A DNA stretch of 64,000 nt from Nocardia speluncae NBRC 108251 (GTDB lineage Bacteria > Actinomycetota > Actinomycetes > Mycobacteriales > Mycobacteriaceae): NCBI RefSeq assembly GCF_001613245.1, contig NZ_BDBZ01000007.1, forward strand, positions 62,001 through 126,000. Reading direction: 5' to 3'. A program made the translations under genes and the position numbers. Positions 8,750 to 17,596 of the stretch are shown here, in pieces. The notes under the pieces are model-generated. The model had not been told where the DNA came from and made no database searches. It saw only the letters and a program-made list of their open reading frames with translations. Every line of letters starts with the position of its first letter. Position 1 is the stretch's first letter.

Positions 8750-11700
8750 ATGACATCGACCGAGTTGATACGTCTGCTCGATACCCAGGTCGCGGCCTGT
8801 CCGGGGGCCGTCGCCTGTATCGATGATTCCGGCTCGCTGTCCTATCGCGAACTGTGGGAGCGGGCCGGTCGCGGCGCGCGCACGTTGCAGCAGGCCGGTG
8901 TCGCGCCCGGCGATACGGTGGGGCTGCTGCTCACTCCGTCGGTAGAACTGGTCGTCGCGGTCTGGTCGATCCTGCGCAGCGGTGCGTCGTATCTGCCGCT
9001 GGCCGTGGATAATCCGGACGAACGGCTGGCCTGTATGGTCGCCGACAGCGGTATCCGGGTAGTGATCACCGAAGCCGGCACCGAACCCGCGGCCGCCCGT
9101 ATCCTGCCGCCGGCCGCCCGCACCGTGCCGATCGACCGGTGGCCGCACGACCACCGGGGGGCCTCGCCCGCGGCCGCTGTCCACACCGATTCCCCGGCGT
9201 ACACCATCTACACCTCGGGTACCACCGGAGCGCCCAAAGGGGTGATGATCGGCCGGCGCGCGATGGTGAACCAGATGACCTGGCTGGCCGGCGAGTTGGG
9301 ATTATCGCCGGGGGCGCGGATTCTGCTGAAAACCCCGGTCGGGTTCGACGCGGCACAGTGGGAGCTGCTGGCGAACGCGGTGGGTGCCACCGTGGTGGTG
9401 GCCGCGGCCGGGACACACACCAGCCCGGAGAGCATTCTCGGCTACATCCTCCGGCACCGGATCACCGTAGTGCAGTGCGTGCCGACGATGTGGTCCGAAC
9501 TGGTGGCCCTGCCCGGCCTCACCACGGCGACCGGACTGGCCACCGTGGCCAGCGGCGGGGAGCCGCTGCCGGTTCCGCTCGCGCTGCGCCTGCGGGAGAC
9601 GCTGCCCGGCGCCCGCATGATCAACCTCTACGGCCCGACGGAAACCACTATCAATGCGACCTGGTTCGACTTCACCACAGCCGACCTCACCGGATCGCGG
9701 GTGGTTCCGATCGGCCGGCCGGTGCCCGGCTGCCACACCGTGGTCGTCGATCCGGCCGGTGCGGTGGCCCGTGACGGGGAGATCGGTGAGCTGCTCATCG
9801 GTGGCGTGCAGCTGGCAGCGGGGTACCGCGCCCGGCCGGCGGAGACCGCGGCCAAGTTCCGTACCGAGGCTCTCGGCGGCGGAGCTCCGGAACGCCGCTA
9901 TCGTACCGGCGATCTGGTGCGCCGCCGCGCCGACGGGGTCCTGGAGTTCGTGGGACGCGACGACGAACAGGTGAAGATCAGCGGGCACCGGGTGGAGACC
10001 GGTGAGGTCCGGGTCCGCATCGAACAGCATCACTGGGTGCGTGCGGCCGCGGTGGTGCCGTGGCAGCCCGAACGCGGCGGTACCCGGCTGGCGGGTTTCG
10101 TCGAGCTCGATCCCGCCGAGGCGCCGCTGATGGATCAGGAGCTGGCCGGGCGCCATCACCGGTCCAAGTCGACGCGTACCCAGGTGACTGCGCAACTATC
10201 CGATCTCGGACTCCGGCATTTCGGCCCCGGCGAGGGTATTGGGCTGCCGGGGGCCGAACCCCGCCCGGAAGTCCGCCGCCGCGTTTTCGCCCGCAAGACC
10301 TACCGGACCTTCGACGACTCCGCGCCCACCCTCGCCGAGCTGACCGCACTGGTCCGGGGCGCGGCGAACGAGGTGACCAGTGCCCGCCGCCCGCTCAACC
10401 TCGCCACACTGGGGGCACTGCTGCGCTGGCTGGGACCGTTCCACAGTCCGGACCGGCTGCTGCCCAAGTACGCCTACGCGTCGCCCGGGGCGCTCAACGC
10501 TACCCAGGTGTACGTCGAGGCCGCGGGCCTGCCGGGGCTGGCCGACGGTGTGTACTACTTCCATCCCGTCCGGCACGGCCTGTTCCGGGTCGCACCCACC
10601 GGCCGGAGCGGCGTGCATCTGCACCTGGTGGGCCTGGCCCGGGTGATCGAATCGGTGTATTCGACCAATGTCCGGGAAGTGCTGCATTTGGAAGCCGGGC
10701 ATATGCTCGGCGTGCTCGACGAGGTGGGCGCCGAATGCGGGTGGCAGCTGCGCACGATCGCGGCGAAACTGCCGGGCGGGGTGCCCGAGGGCTATCTCAC
10801 CGCGACCGTCACGATCGAGGCGCAACCCGATATTGCGCAGCCGGGCCCACAGGTGCAGGCACTGGTCCAGATCCACGGTGATATCGGCGGTACGCCGCAG
10901 GGGATCTACCAGTTCACCGAATCCGGTCCGCGGCGGCTCACCGAGCGGAAAATCGAACGCCGTCACGTGATCGCCATCAATCAACGCTCCTACGACCGGT
11001 CCTGCTTCGGAATCGTCCTGACCGTCCCGAAGAGTCGCGGGTGGGCGGGTTTCACCGAACTCGGGCGGGTCCTCGCCCGGCTCCAGCAGCGGGGCATCCG
11101 GGCGAACCTCGGCCTGATGTCAGCGGGGTACTCCTCGCTGACCGGTCGCCCACTGCCGTCGGCCCGCCGGTTCGGCGAACTGTTCGCCGAGACCCCGCCG
11201 GCCGATTCGCTCACCTATTTCGCTCTCGGCGGCCGGGTCTCGGACGACCAGCTGGCCGACACCGGAATGACCGAGGACGCCCTACACATGGCCGGCCCCG
11301 AAGAATTGCTCATCACCGATCTGCGCACGGTACTGCCCCGGGCCATGGTGCCCGCCACGATCCATGTACTCGACCGGATCCCGCGGTCGCCGAACGGCAA
11401 ACAAGACCGCGCTGCCCTGACCGAGCTCGCTGTGCGACTGGATCGGCAACGGGAACGCCACACCGAACCACCCCGGACCGAACGCGAACGTGAGGTCGCG
11501 GAGATCTGGTCGGAAATCCTCGGGTACCGCCCCGTATACCGCGACGACGACTTCTTCGACCAGGGCGGGAACTCGATATCGGCACTGCGGTTACTCCGCG
11601 CCCTCGAACAGCGGCTGGGCGGCACGCTACCGGTGCAGACCGTGTTCCGCACCCCGACCCTTGCCGGTCTGTCCGCAGCGACGGCCGAAGCCGCCGCCGC

Positions 11701-12589
11701 TGCCGGAAAACCCGCAGCCGCCGGTCCGGACCGGGTACTCACCCGGCCGTCGGCCACCGGTGCCGGCAGCGAGGCGCCCGGCCCCTCGCGCATTCTGCGG
11801 CTGGCCGGGAGCACCGGCTCCGGGGATCCGACCACGGTGATCTGGCCCGGGCTGGGCGGTTATCCGATGAGCCTGCGCCCGCTCGCACAGGAACTCGGCC
11901 GGCCCGGCCGGGCGGTGTACGGGGTCCAGGCCCGTGGACTCAATATCGGTGAGCGGCCGCATACCGAAATCGCGGCGCTGGTCGCCGACGATGTCGCGGA
12001 GTTACTCGCTCGCGGACTGCCCGAGCCGTACCGGATCGTCGGATATTCGTTCGGTGCCCGAATCGCGGCCGAGGTGGCGCAACAGCTCACCGAGGCCGGC
12101 CGTCGCGTAGATCACCTGGTCTTGATCGCACCCGGTTCCCCGGTGATCGCCGGGCTGCCCGGCGACACCGGGGATACGCACTACCGCAACCCCTATTTCA
12201 AACGGATCCTCGCCTCGGTGTTCTGCGGCAGCGTCGCACCGGCCTACGCCGCCGATCTGGATACCCGCGTGACGAGCCGGCCGGAATTCCTCGACCTGAT
12301 CGCAGCTCGCGAACCGGCCTTCGGCCGGGATCTGGCCGAACGGATCGTCACGGTGGTCGAGCACACCTACCGGCTCCGGGACCAGCCCGCCCGGGTGGAC
12401 CCCGACCTGCTGGACAGCAGCATCTTCCTGCGTGCTCGCGGCGACGGCCCGTCCTTCGCCGATGTGCCCGTCCCGCCGTTGCGCCACCGCATCCGGCCGG
12501 TCGGCAATCTGCTGTACCACCACTACGAAATCATCACCGCCGGAGCGTTCGATATTGCGGCGGCGGTCCTGGAACAGGAGTTGATCTGA
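8750..12589 (+). CDS. Indigoidine-synthetase-type NRPS, domains A-Ox-T-TE (MinA/IndC/BpsA-like)
   Basis: A 1279-residue single-module NRPS, close to the about 1280 residues of BpsA/IndC. A-domain motifs are YTSGTTGAPKG (about 153-163), YGPTETT (about 294), YRTGDLV and GRDDEQVKISGHR (about 400), with the closing lysine PNGKQDR at Lys884. A SagB/nitroreductase-like oxidase domain (about 465-850, starting near RRVFARKTYRTF) interrupts the A domain before that lysine. The carrier site is GGNS (Ser942) and the thioesterase nucleophile lies in GYSFGA (Ser1100). Pocket residues read D-A-W-Q...G-L-I-N, compatible with glutamine. GGAG lies 5 bases before ATG. It would cyclise and oxidise L-glutamine to the precursor of indigoidine or of the minimycin base. 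Confidence 0.95.
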   Translation: MTSTELIRLLDTQVAACPGAVACIDDSGSLSYRELWERAGRGARTLQQAGVAPGDTVGLLLTPSVELVVAVWSILRSGASYLPLAVDNPDERLACMVADSGIRVVITEAGTEPAAARILPPAARTVPIDRWPHDHRGASPAAAVHTDSPAYTIYTSGTTGAPKGVMIGRRAMVNQMTWLAGELGLSPGARILLKTPVGFDAAQWELLANAVGATVVVAAAGTHTSPESILGYILRHRITVVQCVPTMWSELVALPGLTTATGLATVASGGEPLPVPLALRLRETLPGARMINLYGPTETTINATWFDFTTADLTGSRVVPIGRPVPGCHTVVVDPAGAVARDGEIGELLIGGVQLAAGYRARPAETAAKFRTEALGGGAPERRYRTGDLVRRRADGVLEFVGRDDEQVKISGHRVETGEVRVRIEQHHWVRAAAVVPWQPERGGTRLAGFVELDPAEAPLMDQELAGRHHRSKSTRTQVTAQLSDLGLRHFGPGEGIGLPGAEPRPEVRRRVFARKTYRTFDDSAPTLAELTALVRGAANEVTSARRPLNLATLGALLRWLGPFHSPDRLLPKYAYASPGALNATQVYVEAAGLPGLADGVYYFHPVRHGLFRVAPTGRSGVHLHLVGLARVIESVYSTNVREVLHLEAGHMLGVLDEVGAECGWQLRTIAAKLPGGVPEGYLTATVTIEAQPDIAQPGPQVQALVQIHGDIGGTPQGIYQFTESGPRRLTERKIERRHVIAINQRSYDRSCFGIVLTVPKSRGWAGFTELGRVLARLQQRGIRANLGLMSAGYSSLTGRPLPSARRFGELFAETPPADSLTYFALGGRVSDDQLADTGMTEDALHMAGPEELLITDLRTVLPRAMVPATIHVLDRIPRSPNGKQDRAALTELAVRLDRQRERHTEPPRTEREREVAEIWSEILGYRPVYRDDDFFDQGGNSISALRLLRALEQRLGGTLPVQTVFRTPTLAGLSAATAEAAAAAGKPAAAGPDRVLTRPSATGAGSEAPGPSRILRLAGSTGSGDPTTVIWPGLGGYPMSLRPLAQELGRPGRAVYGVQARGLNIGERPHTEIAALVADDVAELLARGLPEPYRIVGYSFGARIAAEVAQQLTEAGRRVDHLVLIAPGSPVIAGLPGDTGDTHYRNPYFKRILASVFCGSVAPAYAADLDTRVTSRPEFLDLIAAREPAFGRDLAERIVTVVEHTYRLRDQPARVDPDLLDSSIFLRARGDGPSFADVPVPPLRHRIRPVGNLLYHHYEIITAGAFDIAAAVLEQELI

Positions 12590-12590
12590 T

Positions 12591-12827
12591 ATGCCGCACG
12601 TCGAGATCTGGCATCAGCCCGCCGAGCTGTCCGAGGGCGCGCGCCGCCGGCTGGCAACCGATATCGCCGCCGCGGTGGTCCGGGCCTACGGCGTACCCGA
12701 GGGCGTGGTGTCGATCGGTACGGAAACCATCCCTGCACAGCACTGGGACGACCAGGTCTACCGGCCCCGGATCACCGAGCGCGCCGACACCGCCGGCAGC
12801 CGGCTGCTGCGCTCACCGGACTACTGA
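12591..12827 (+). CDS. Small tautomerase family protein
   Basis: A 78-residue protein with the 4-oxalocrotonate tautomerase layout: after Met removal Pro1 is N-terminal (PHVEIWHQPAEL), followed by an amphipathic helix SEGARRRLATDIAAAVVRAYG and the strand EGVVSIGTETI. Pro1 acts as general base in this family. The gene starts one base after the NRPS stop and its stop overlaps the MFS start (TGATG), so it is embedded in the operon. No tautomerase is listed in the minimal five-gene min cluster as I recall it, so a role in keto-enol or imine-enamine conversion of the cyclic glutamine product is inference. Confidence 0.8.
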   Translation: MPHVEIWHQPAELSEGARRRLATDIAAAVVRAYGVPEGVVSIGTETIPAQHWDDQVYRPRITERADTAGSRLLRSPDY

Positions 12828-14080
12828 TGGCGGCGCGTATCGAGACACCTGCGGGCACAGCCGCCCCGGCCGCGCTCGGCGCTATGGTCGCGGCCGTTGC
12901 GGCCGTAGCGCTGAACCTGCGTCCCGGCGTCACCACTGTCGGGCCCGAACTCGCGGCCATCACCGCGCATTTCGTGGCGGGCCCACGCATCGCAGGGCTC
13001 ATCGCCGCACTGCCGGTATTCGCCTTCGCGCTGGTGAGCCTGGCGACCCCGCACGTTCTCTCCCGGATATCGGTGCGCACCGGATTGCTCTGGGCACTCG
13101 CACTGACCGGTGCCGGTCTGGCGGTGCGTCCCTGGGCGGGGCTCGCCGTATTCGTGATCGCGACCTTCGTCGCCGCTGTGGGCGCCGGCCTGGCGACCGT
13201 GCTGCTGCCGGCCCTGATCCGGACAGTGGGGGACACGCGAATCCTGGTGACGGCCTTCACGACCGCGCTGCAAGGCGGCGCGGTACTGGGCTTCGCGACG
13301 GTGGTGCCGCTGTCGCAATGGCTCGGCTGGCAGTGGGGTATGGCCCTGTGGGCGGTGCTGGCGCCGGCCGCCGCAGGGGCGTTGTGGCGGGCGCAGCGCG
13401 GCCCGTCGCCCGTGGCGCTACCCGGCCCCGCAACGGCCATCGATCCCGTGCGTTACCTGCTCCGCACCGGCACCATGCGACTGGCGATCTTTTTCGGCCT
13501 CCAAGCCCTGGTCGCCTTCGTGGTGATCGGCTGGTTGCCGTCGGTGCTGCGCGACGCCGGGCAGAGTGCGGCCGCCGCCGGTGGCCACCTGGCCCTGCTC
13601 ACCTGCGTCGGGCTACCGATCGGCCTGCTCGTCACACCGCTGGTGGCCACGTCGGCCCACCCGTCCCGTTGGCTGGCCGGGTTCAGCGCGTGCAGCGTTG
13701 CCGGGATCGCCGGTTTCCTGGTCGCACCCGCCACGGCACCACTGCTGTGGTCGCTGATTCTCGGGACCGGTCTGTCGGTGTTCTCCCTGGCACTGACCGT
13801 GATCACCCTGCGCGCCGGATCCGCCGGTCAGGCCGTGCTGCTGTCCAGTGCGGTGCAGGGGATCGGCTACCTCCTCGCCGCCCTCGGCCCGTACGCGATC
13901 GGGCTGCTCCGGCATACCGGCGACGGCTGGACGGTGCCGCTCATCGCCCTCCTGCTGGTCGCCGTGGCGCAAACCGTATTCGCCGCGGTCGTCGGCGATA
14001 CCACCGCCGCCCACCCGGAAGACAGTGCCCATCCGGACGACAGTGCCCATCCGGACGACAGACAGGAGTCCCGTTCATGA
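12827..14080 (+). CDS. MFS transporter, CynX/NimT type (MinT-like exporter)
   Basis: A 417-residue membrane protein with about 12 hydrophobic segments and the pattern ALNLRPGVTTVGPELAAI that is typical of the CynX/NimT branch of the major facilitator superfamily. It starts inside the tautomerase stop (TGATG) and ends on an ATGA overlap with the DUF4243 gene. In the minimycin cluster MinT is a transporter that contributes to self-resistance, so export of the nucleoside is the likely job. The C-terminal cytoplasmic tail carries a tandem HP(E/D)DSA repeat (DNA repeat 14012-14061). Confidence 0.9.
   Translation: MAARIETPAGTAAPAALGAMVAAVAAVALNLRPGVTTVGPELAAITAHFVAGPRIAGLIAALPVFAFALVSLATPHVLSRISVRTGLLWALALTGAGLAVRPWAGLAVFVIATFVAAVGAGLATVLLPALIRTVGDTRILVTAFTTALQGGAVLGFATVVPLSQWLGWQWGMALWAVLAPAAAGALWRAQRGPSPVALPGPATAIDPVRYLLRTGTMRLAIFFGLQALVAFVVIGWLPSVLRDAGQSAAAAGGHLALLTCVGLPIGLLVTPLVATSAHPSRWLAGFSACSVAGIAGFLVAPATAPLLWSLILGTGLSVFSLALTVITLRAGSAGQAVLLSSAVQGIGYLLAALGPYAIGLLRHTGDGWTVPLIALLLVAVAQTVFAAVVGDTTAAHPEDSAHPDDSAHPDDRQESRS
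14012..14061 (+). repeat. 18-bp tandem repeat in the MFS transporter tail
   Basis: Two full 18-bp units (14012-14029, 14030-14047) and a 14-bp partial third unit differ at only two positions. They encode HPEDSA-HPDDSA-HPDDR at the C-terminus of the transporter. The repeat is in frame and just before the RBS (GGAG, 14064-14067) of the next gene, so copy-number changes would lengthen the acidic tail without a frameshift. Confidence 0.85.
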
Positions 14081-15261
14081 CGAACCCGGCACTCGGCGCG
14101 GTCGCCGATCTGCTCGACGACCGCAGCTATCACATCGAATTCAACGGTCACCTCACCAATCACGTCAAACACGCGGTGATCGCGCTCGCCGGAATCGGCG
14201 CCCCGGAACACCTCATCCGTGACTACTACACCGAATACGCCCGGCTCACCGCCTACGGCTTCCCGCTGGAGCCGAAACGCACGACCGGTCAAGTGATCGA
14301 TGCCGGTAACTGGCGCGAATATCTCGGGCAGCGGGTGCATTTCACCGCGTATCACGAATTCTTCGATACCGAAGTGCGGCGCCTCGGCATCGACGGCGCG
14401 CTCGCCACCTACGCACCCGAGCTACTGCACGGCTGGATCGGCGCCTTCACTCATGCCACCATTCACCTGGGCTGGGCCGTATGGGCCGGTCACCCGGGAA
14501 TGACCGCCGAAGCACTCGCTTACCTCACGTTCTCCGCGGTGCCGGTTACCCCCGGTGACCGCGCACCGAGCCCGTACGCCGACGCCGCCGACCCGTGGGA
14601 ATCCCTCCTCCGGCTGAGTGCGGGCTGGGCGGCCGATACCGAATTCCGGTCGGCCGTCGAATCGGTGATCGACCATACCGACACGGTCACCGAACTGCAC
14701 CCGGAGCTACGCCGGTCGGGATTACAAGCCCGGGTGGCGGCCATCGCCGCCGCCGATATTCCGGCTCTGGCCGATACTCCCGCCTGGGTCGGTGACGGCG
14801 CCGATCGGCGCGCCGAGCTGCGCCGGGCTGTCACCCTGTTGTACCTGGCGGTGCCCGGCGATTTCGTGGTGCTGCACCTGATCACCTCGCTGTTCGCACT
14901 GGAGGTGATCGCCGACCGGCTGGATTCGGCCGCCGAGCGCGACCGCATCCACGACCTGTTCTGGGCGGGGTTGCGGATCATCATCGCGGCCGAACGCAAA
15001 ATCCCCGACCCACGGAAACTCCGGGCCCTCGCCGATATCTACCCCGATACCGGCCCGGAGACCGGTGATCTCCCGGTAGCCGAGTTCGAGGTCGCCGCCC
15101 GCCGGGCGTGGCTCGAGGACGAAGAACACAACCCCAAACTCGTATTCGTGCTCCGGCAGTGGTGGGAAGAGCACCGCCGGCCCGCCTACCGGCACGCCGC
15201 CGCCCAGTTCACTCGGACACCCCTGCTCCCGCCGAGTTTCGACGAACCTCCGAACGATTAG
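14077..15261 (+). CDS. DUF4243/questin oxidase-like protein (MinC C-domain-like)
   Basis: A 394-residue protein beginning DDRSYHIEFNGHLTNHVKHA and continuing with EHLIRDYYTEYARLT and HGWIGAFTHATIHLGWA, which match the DUF4243 (questin oxidase-like) family. ATG 14077 overlaps the MFS stop and has GGAG nine bases upstream; a much longer upstream reading is only an open frame inside the transporter gene. In the min cluster a DUF4243-type domain forms the C-terminal half of MinC; here it is a separate gene. It probably catalyses oxidative reshaping of the six-membered ring into the oxazinedione, but the reaction is inferred. Confidence 0.82.
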   Translation: MTNPALGAVADLLDDRSYHIEFNGHLTNHVKHAVIALAGIGAPEHLIRDYYTEYARLTAYGFPLEPKRTTGQVIDAGNWREYLGQRVHFTAYHEFFDTEVRRLGIDGALATYAPELLHGWIGAFTHATIHLGWAVWAGHPGMTAEALAYLTFSAVPVTPGDRAPSPYADAADPWESLLRLSAGWAADTEFRSAVESVIDHTDTVTELHPELRRSGLQARVAAIAAADIPALADTPAWVGDGADRRAELRRAVTLLYLAVPGDFVVLHLITSLFALEVIADRLDSAAERDRIHDLFWAGLRIIIAAERKIPDPRKLRALADIYPDTGPETGDLPVAEFEVAARRAWLEDEEHNPKLVFVLRQWWEEHRRPAYRHAAAQFTRTPLLPPSFDEPPND

Positions 15262-15273
15262 TCAGGACCCACC

Positions 15274-16104
15274 GTGACCAACACGATCTCCGATTCCCTC
15301 CAACAGCACCTGGACGCGCGCTACGGCGCCACCGCACCCGCCGCCGGCGACACCGGCAACGCCACCCTCGAAGTACTGTTGCGCCACCGCACGGTGCGTC
15401 AGTACCTCCCCGGCGAAATCAGCGAGAACGAACTCCAGGTGATTCTCGCGGCCGCCCAATCGGCTTCCACCTCGGCGAACTTCCAGTTCACCAGCGTGAT
15501 CGTGATCGACGACCCGGCCGTCCGCGCCCGGCTCGCGGAACTCGCCGGCGGACAACAGCTGATTCTCGACGCCGCGGTATTCCTGGTGTGGGTGGCGGAC
15601 TGGTCGCGCAATATCGCGGTTGCCCGGGAGCACGGTCACACCGTCGAGGCCGCGCACTACCTCGACAGCGCGATCTCCGGCATCGTCGATGTCACTCTTT
15701 CCGCCCAGAACGCCGCCGTTGCCGCCGAATCCCTCGGCTACGGCATCACTTTCGTCGGCGCCCTGCGCAACCGGATCGACGACGTCATCGCCCTGCTCGA
15801 ACTCCCCGAGTGGACGTTCCCGGTCTACGGTCTGGCGATCGGTATCCCCGACCCCACCGACCCCGCCGGTATCAAACCCCGCTACAACCAGAACGTCGTC
15901 GTCCACCGCAACACCTACACCCCGCCCGCCGACATCGATATCGCCGAATACCTGGACCGCATCAACGCCTACTACCGGGAACAGGAACTTCCCGCCGACT
16001 GGGTGAAAAACCGGCTTGCCGGGCGCATCTCGACCAAGGAGAGCTTGCACGGCCGCCAGGGCATCCGCGCCAGTTTCCGCAACCAGGGCTTCGAACTGCG
16101 CTGA
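15274..16104 (+). CDS. Nitroreductase family FMN oxidoreductase
   Basis: A 276-residue NfsA/FRP-like flavoprotein: the family pattern RHRTVRQYLPGEIS (FMN phosphate-binding arginines) lies at about residues 37-50 and SASTSANFQFTSVIV about 20 residues further. The GTG start at 15274 lies 12 bases after the DUF4243 stop, so it is probably the last gene of the C-nucleoside operon. It could act on the NRPS product, supply reduced flavin, or be an unrelated reductase serving the sulfur genes across the terminator. A hairpin 94 bases downstream separates it from the convergent LLM gene. Confidence 0.82.
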   Translation: MTNTISDSLQQHLDARYGATAPAAGDTGNATLEVLLRHRTVRQYLPGEISENELQVILAAAQSASTSANFQFTSVIVIDDPAVRARLAELAGGQQLILDAAVFLVWVADWSRNIAVAREHGHTVEAAHYLDSAISGIVDVTLSAQNAAVAAESLGYGITFVGALRNRIDDVIALLELPEWTFPVYGLAIGIPDPTDPAGIKPRYNQNVVVHRNTYTPPADIDIAEYLDRINAYYREQELPADWVKNRLAGRISTKESLHGRQGIRASFRNQGFELR

Positions 16105-16197
16105 CGGCGCGAATCCGCCACCACCGTCGTCCCGGTTCCCGCCTGCGGCGAACCGACGGTCCAGGCTTCGACAACACGTCGATATCCCGGGCAGGTT

Positions 16198-16227
16198 CCC
16201 GGCCGTCCCGAAATGAGGACGGCCGGG
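16198..16227. terminator. Strong hairpin between convergent genes
   Basis: A perfect 11-bp inverted repeat (arms CCCGGCCGTCC and GGACGGCCGGG) with an 8-base loop lies between the nitroreductase stop (16104) and the stop of the minus-strand LLM gene (16233). There is no T-tract on either side, as is common in high-GC actinomycetes. Position and symmetry suggest a bidirectional terminator. Confidence 0.7.
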
Positions 16228-16232
16228 TCCGC

Positions 16233-17585
16233 TCATTCGGCCGCGGACCGCACTGCCGCAAGGCCGAGATTCTCACGCAGGGTGGTGCCGGTGTACTCGG
16301 TACGCAGCACACCACGGTCCTGCAACAGCGGGACCACCCGGTCGACGAATTCGTCCAGACCCCACGGCACCAGATGCGAGCCGAGGATGAAACCGTCCGA
16401 GCCGCCGCCCTGCACGAAGCTGTCGATCTGTTCGGCGACCTGCGCAGGTGTGCCGACGAGCGCCCCCCGTTCGAACTGGTCCAGCACCACCTCCCGCAGC
16501 GTCAGCTTCTTCGCCTCGGCGACCGCACGCAGGTGGCGCACGGTGGCGAAGCGGTCCTGGTGCACGAACGCGCGGCCCTGGATGATCGGCGGGGCCTCGG
16601 GGTCCGGGTCGATATCGGGTACCGGGCCTTCCGGGTCGAAAGCCGACAGGTCGCGATTCCAGAGCTGTTCGAGCAGGATCAGGGCTGTCTGCCCGGTGAC
16701 CTGTTCGTTGCGGACAGCGTGGTACTTCTCGACGGCCTCGGCTTCGGTATCGCCCAGGAAGAAACTCGCCGACGGCAGGATCTTGATATCGCCGGCATCA
16801 CGCCCGGCGCCCACCGCGCGTGCCTTGATATCGCGATAGAACTCCGCTGCCTCCGGCAGCTGCCCGTACGGGGAGAAGATCGCGTCGGCATTGGCGGCGG
16901 CGAAATCACGGCCCTGCGGGGATACTCCGGCTTGCAGGATCACCGGCCGGCCCTGCGGGCTGCGCGGCACCGTGAAACGCCCGGAGATATCGAACTGTGC
17001 GCCGTCGAAGGCGAACGCGCCGGCGTCCGGGCGCGCCAGGAATCGGCCGGACTCCTTGTCCGCGACCACATCGCCGTCCGCCCAGGAATCCCAGAGCTCG
17101 CGCACCGCGGCCAACGTCTCCGCGGCGCGTACATATCGATCGGCGGGGTCGAGAAATCCGCCGCGGCGGAAGTTGCGGCCGGTGAAGGCGTCGAAGGAGG
17201 TCACCACATTCCACGCGGCACGTCCGCCGGACAGGTGGTCGAGAACGGCGAAACGGCGGGCCAGTTCGTAGGGCTCGTTGAAGGTCGTGTTGATGGTGCC
17301 CGCCAGACCGAGATGTTCGGTTACCGCGGCGAGCGAGGCGAGAACGGTGAAGGTATCCGGGCGGCCGATAATATCCTGGTCGAAGATCTTGCCTGCACGT
17401 TCGCGCAGCACGAGCCCCTCCGCGAGGAAGAAGAAATCGAACTTCCCCCGCTCCGCGGTGCGCGCGGTGTGCTCGAAACTGCCGAAATCGATCTGGCTGC
17501 CGGCCTCGGGATGCCACCACGCGGTGTGGTGGTTCACGCCGCCGAGGAATGCGCCCAGGATGACCTGCTTACGGGGAGTACTCAC
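16233..17585 (-). CDS. FMN-dependent LLM monooxygenase, NtaA/SnaA/DszA family
   Basis: A 450-residue bacterial luciferase-like oxygenase of the NtaA/SnaA/DszA/SoxA branch, with ILGAFLGGVNHHTAWWHP at the N-terminus, LSGGRAAWNVVTSFD near residue 135 and the GRPVILQAGVSPQGRDFAA block. Members use FMNH2 to oxidise sulfones, sulfonates or chelators. GTG 17585 is preferred because GAGG stands five bases upstream and the family homology begins there; the open frame continues some 223 codons further without homology. It is the second gene of a two-gene LLM operon, 11 bases after the gene at 17597-18808. Confidence 0.88.
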   Translation of the reverse strand: MSTPRKQVILGAFLGGVNHHTAWWHPEAGSQIDFGSFEHTARTAERGKFDFFFLAEGLVLRERAGKIFDQDIIGRPDTFTVLASLAAVTEHLGLAGTINTTFNEPYELARRFAVLDHLSGGRAAWNVVTSFDAFTGRNFRRGGFLDPADRYVRAAETLAAVRELWDSWADGDVVADKESGRFLARPDAGAFAFDGAQFDISGRFTVPRSPQGRPVILQAGVSPQGRDFAAANADAIFSPYGQLPEAAEFYRDIKARAVGAGRDAGDIKILPSASFFLGDTEAEAVEKYHAVRNEQVTGQTALILLEQLWNRDLSAFDPEGPVPDIDPDPEAPPIIQGRAFVHQDRFATVRHLRAVAEAKKLTLREVVLDQFERGALVGTPAQVAEQIDSFVQGGGSDGFILGSHLVPWGLDEFVDRVVPLLQDRGVLRTEYTGTTLRENLGLAAVRSAAE

Positions 17586-17596
17586 GGGGACCTCGC

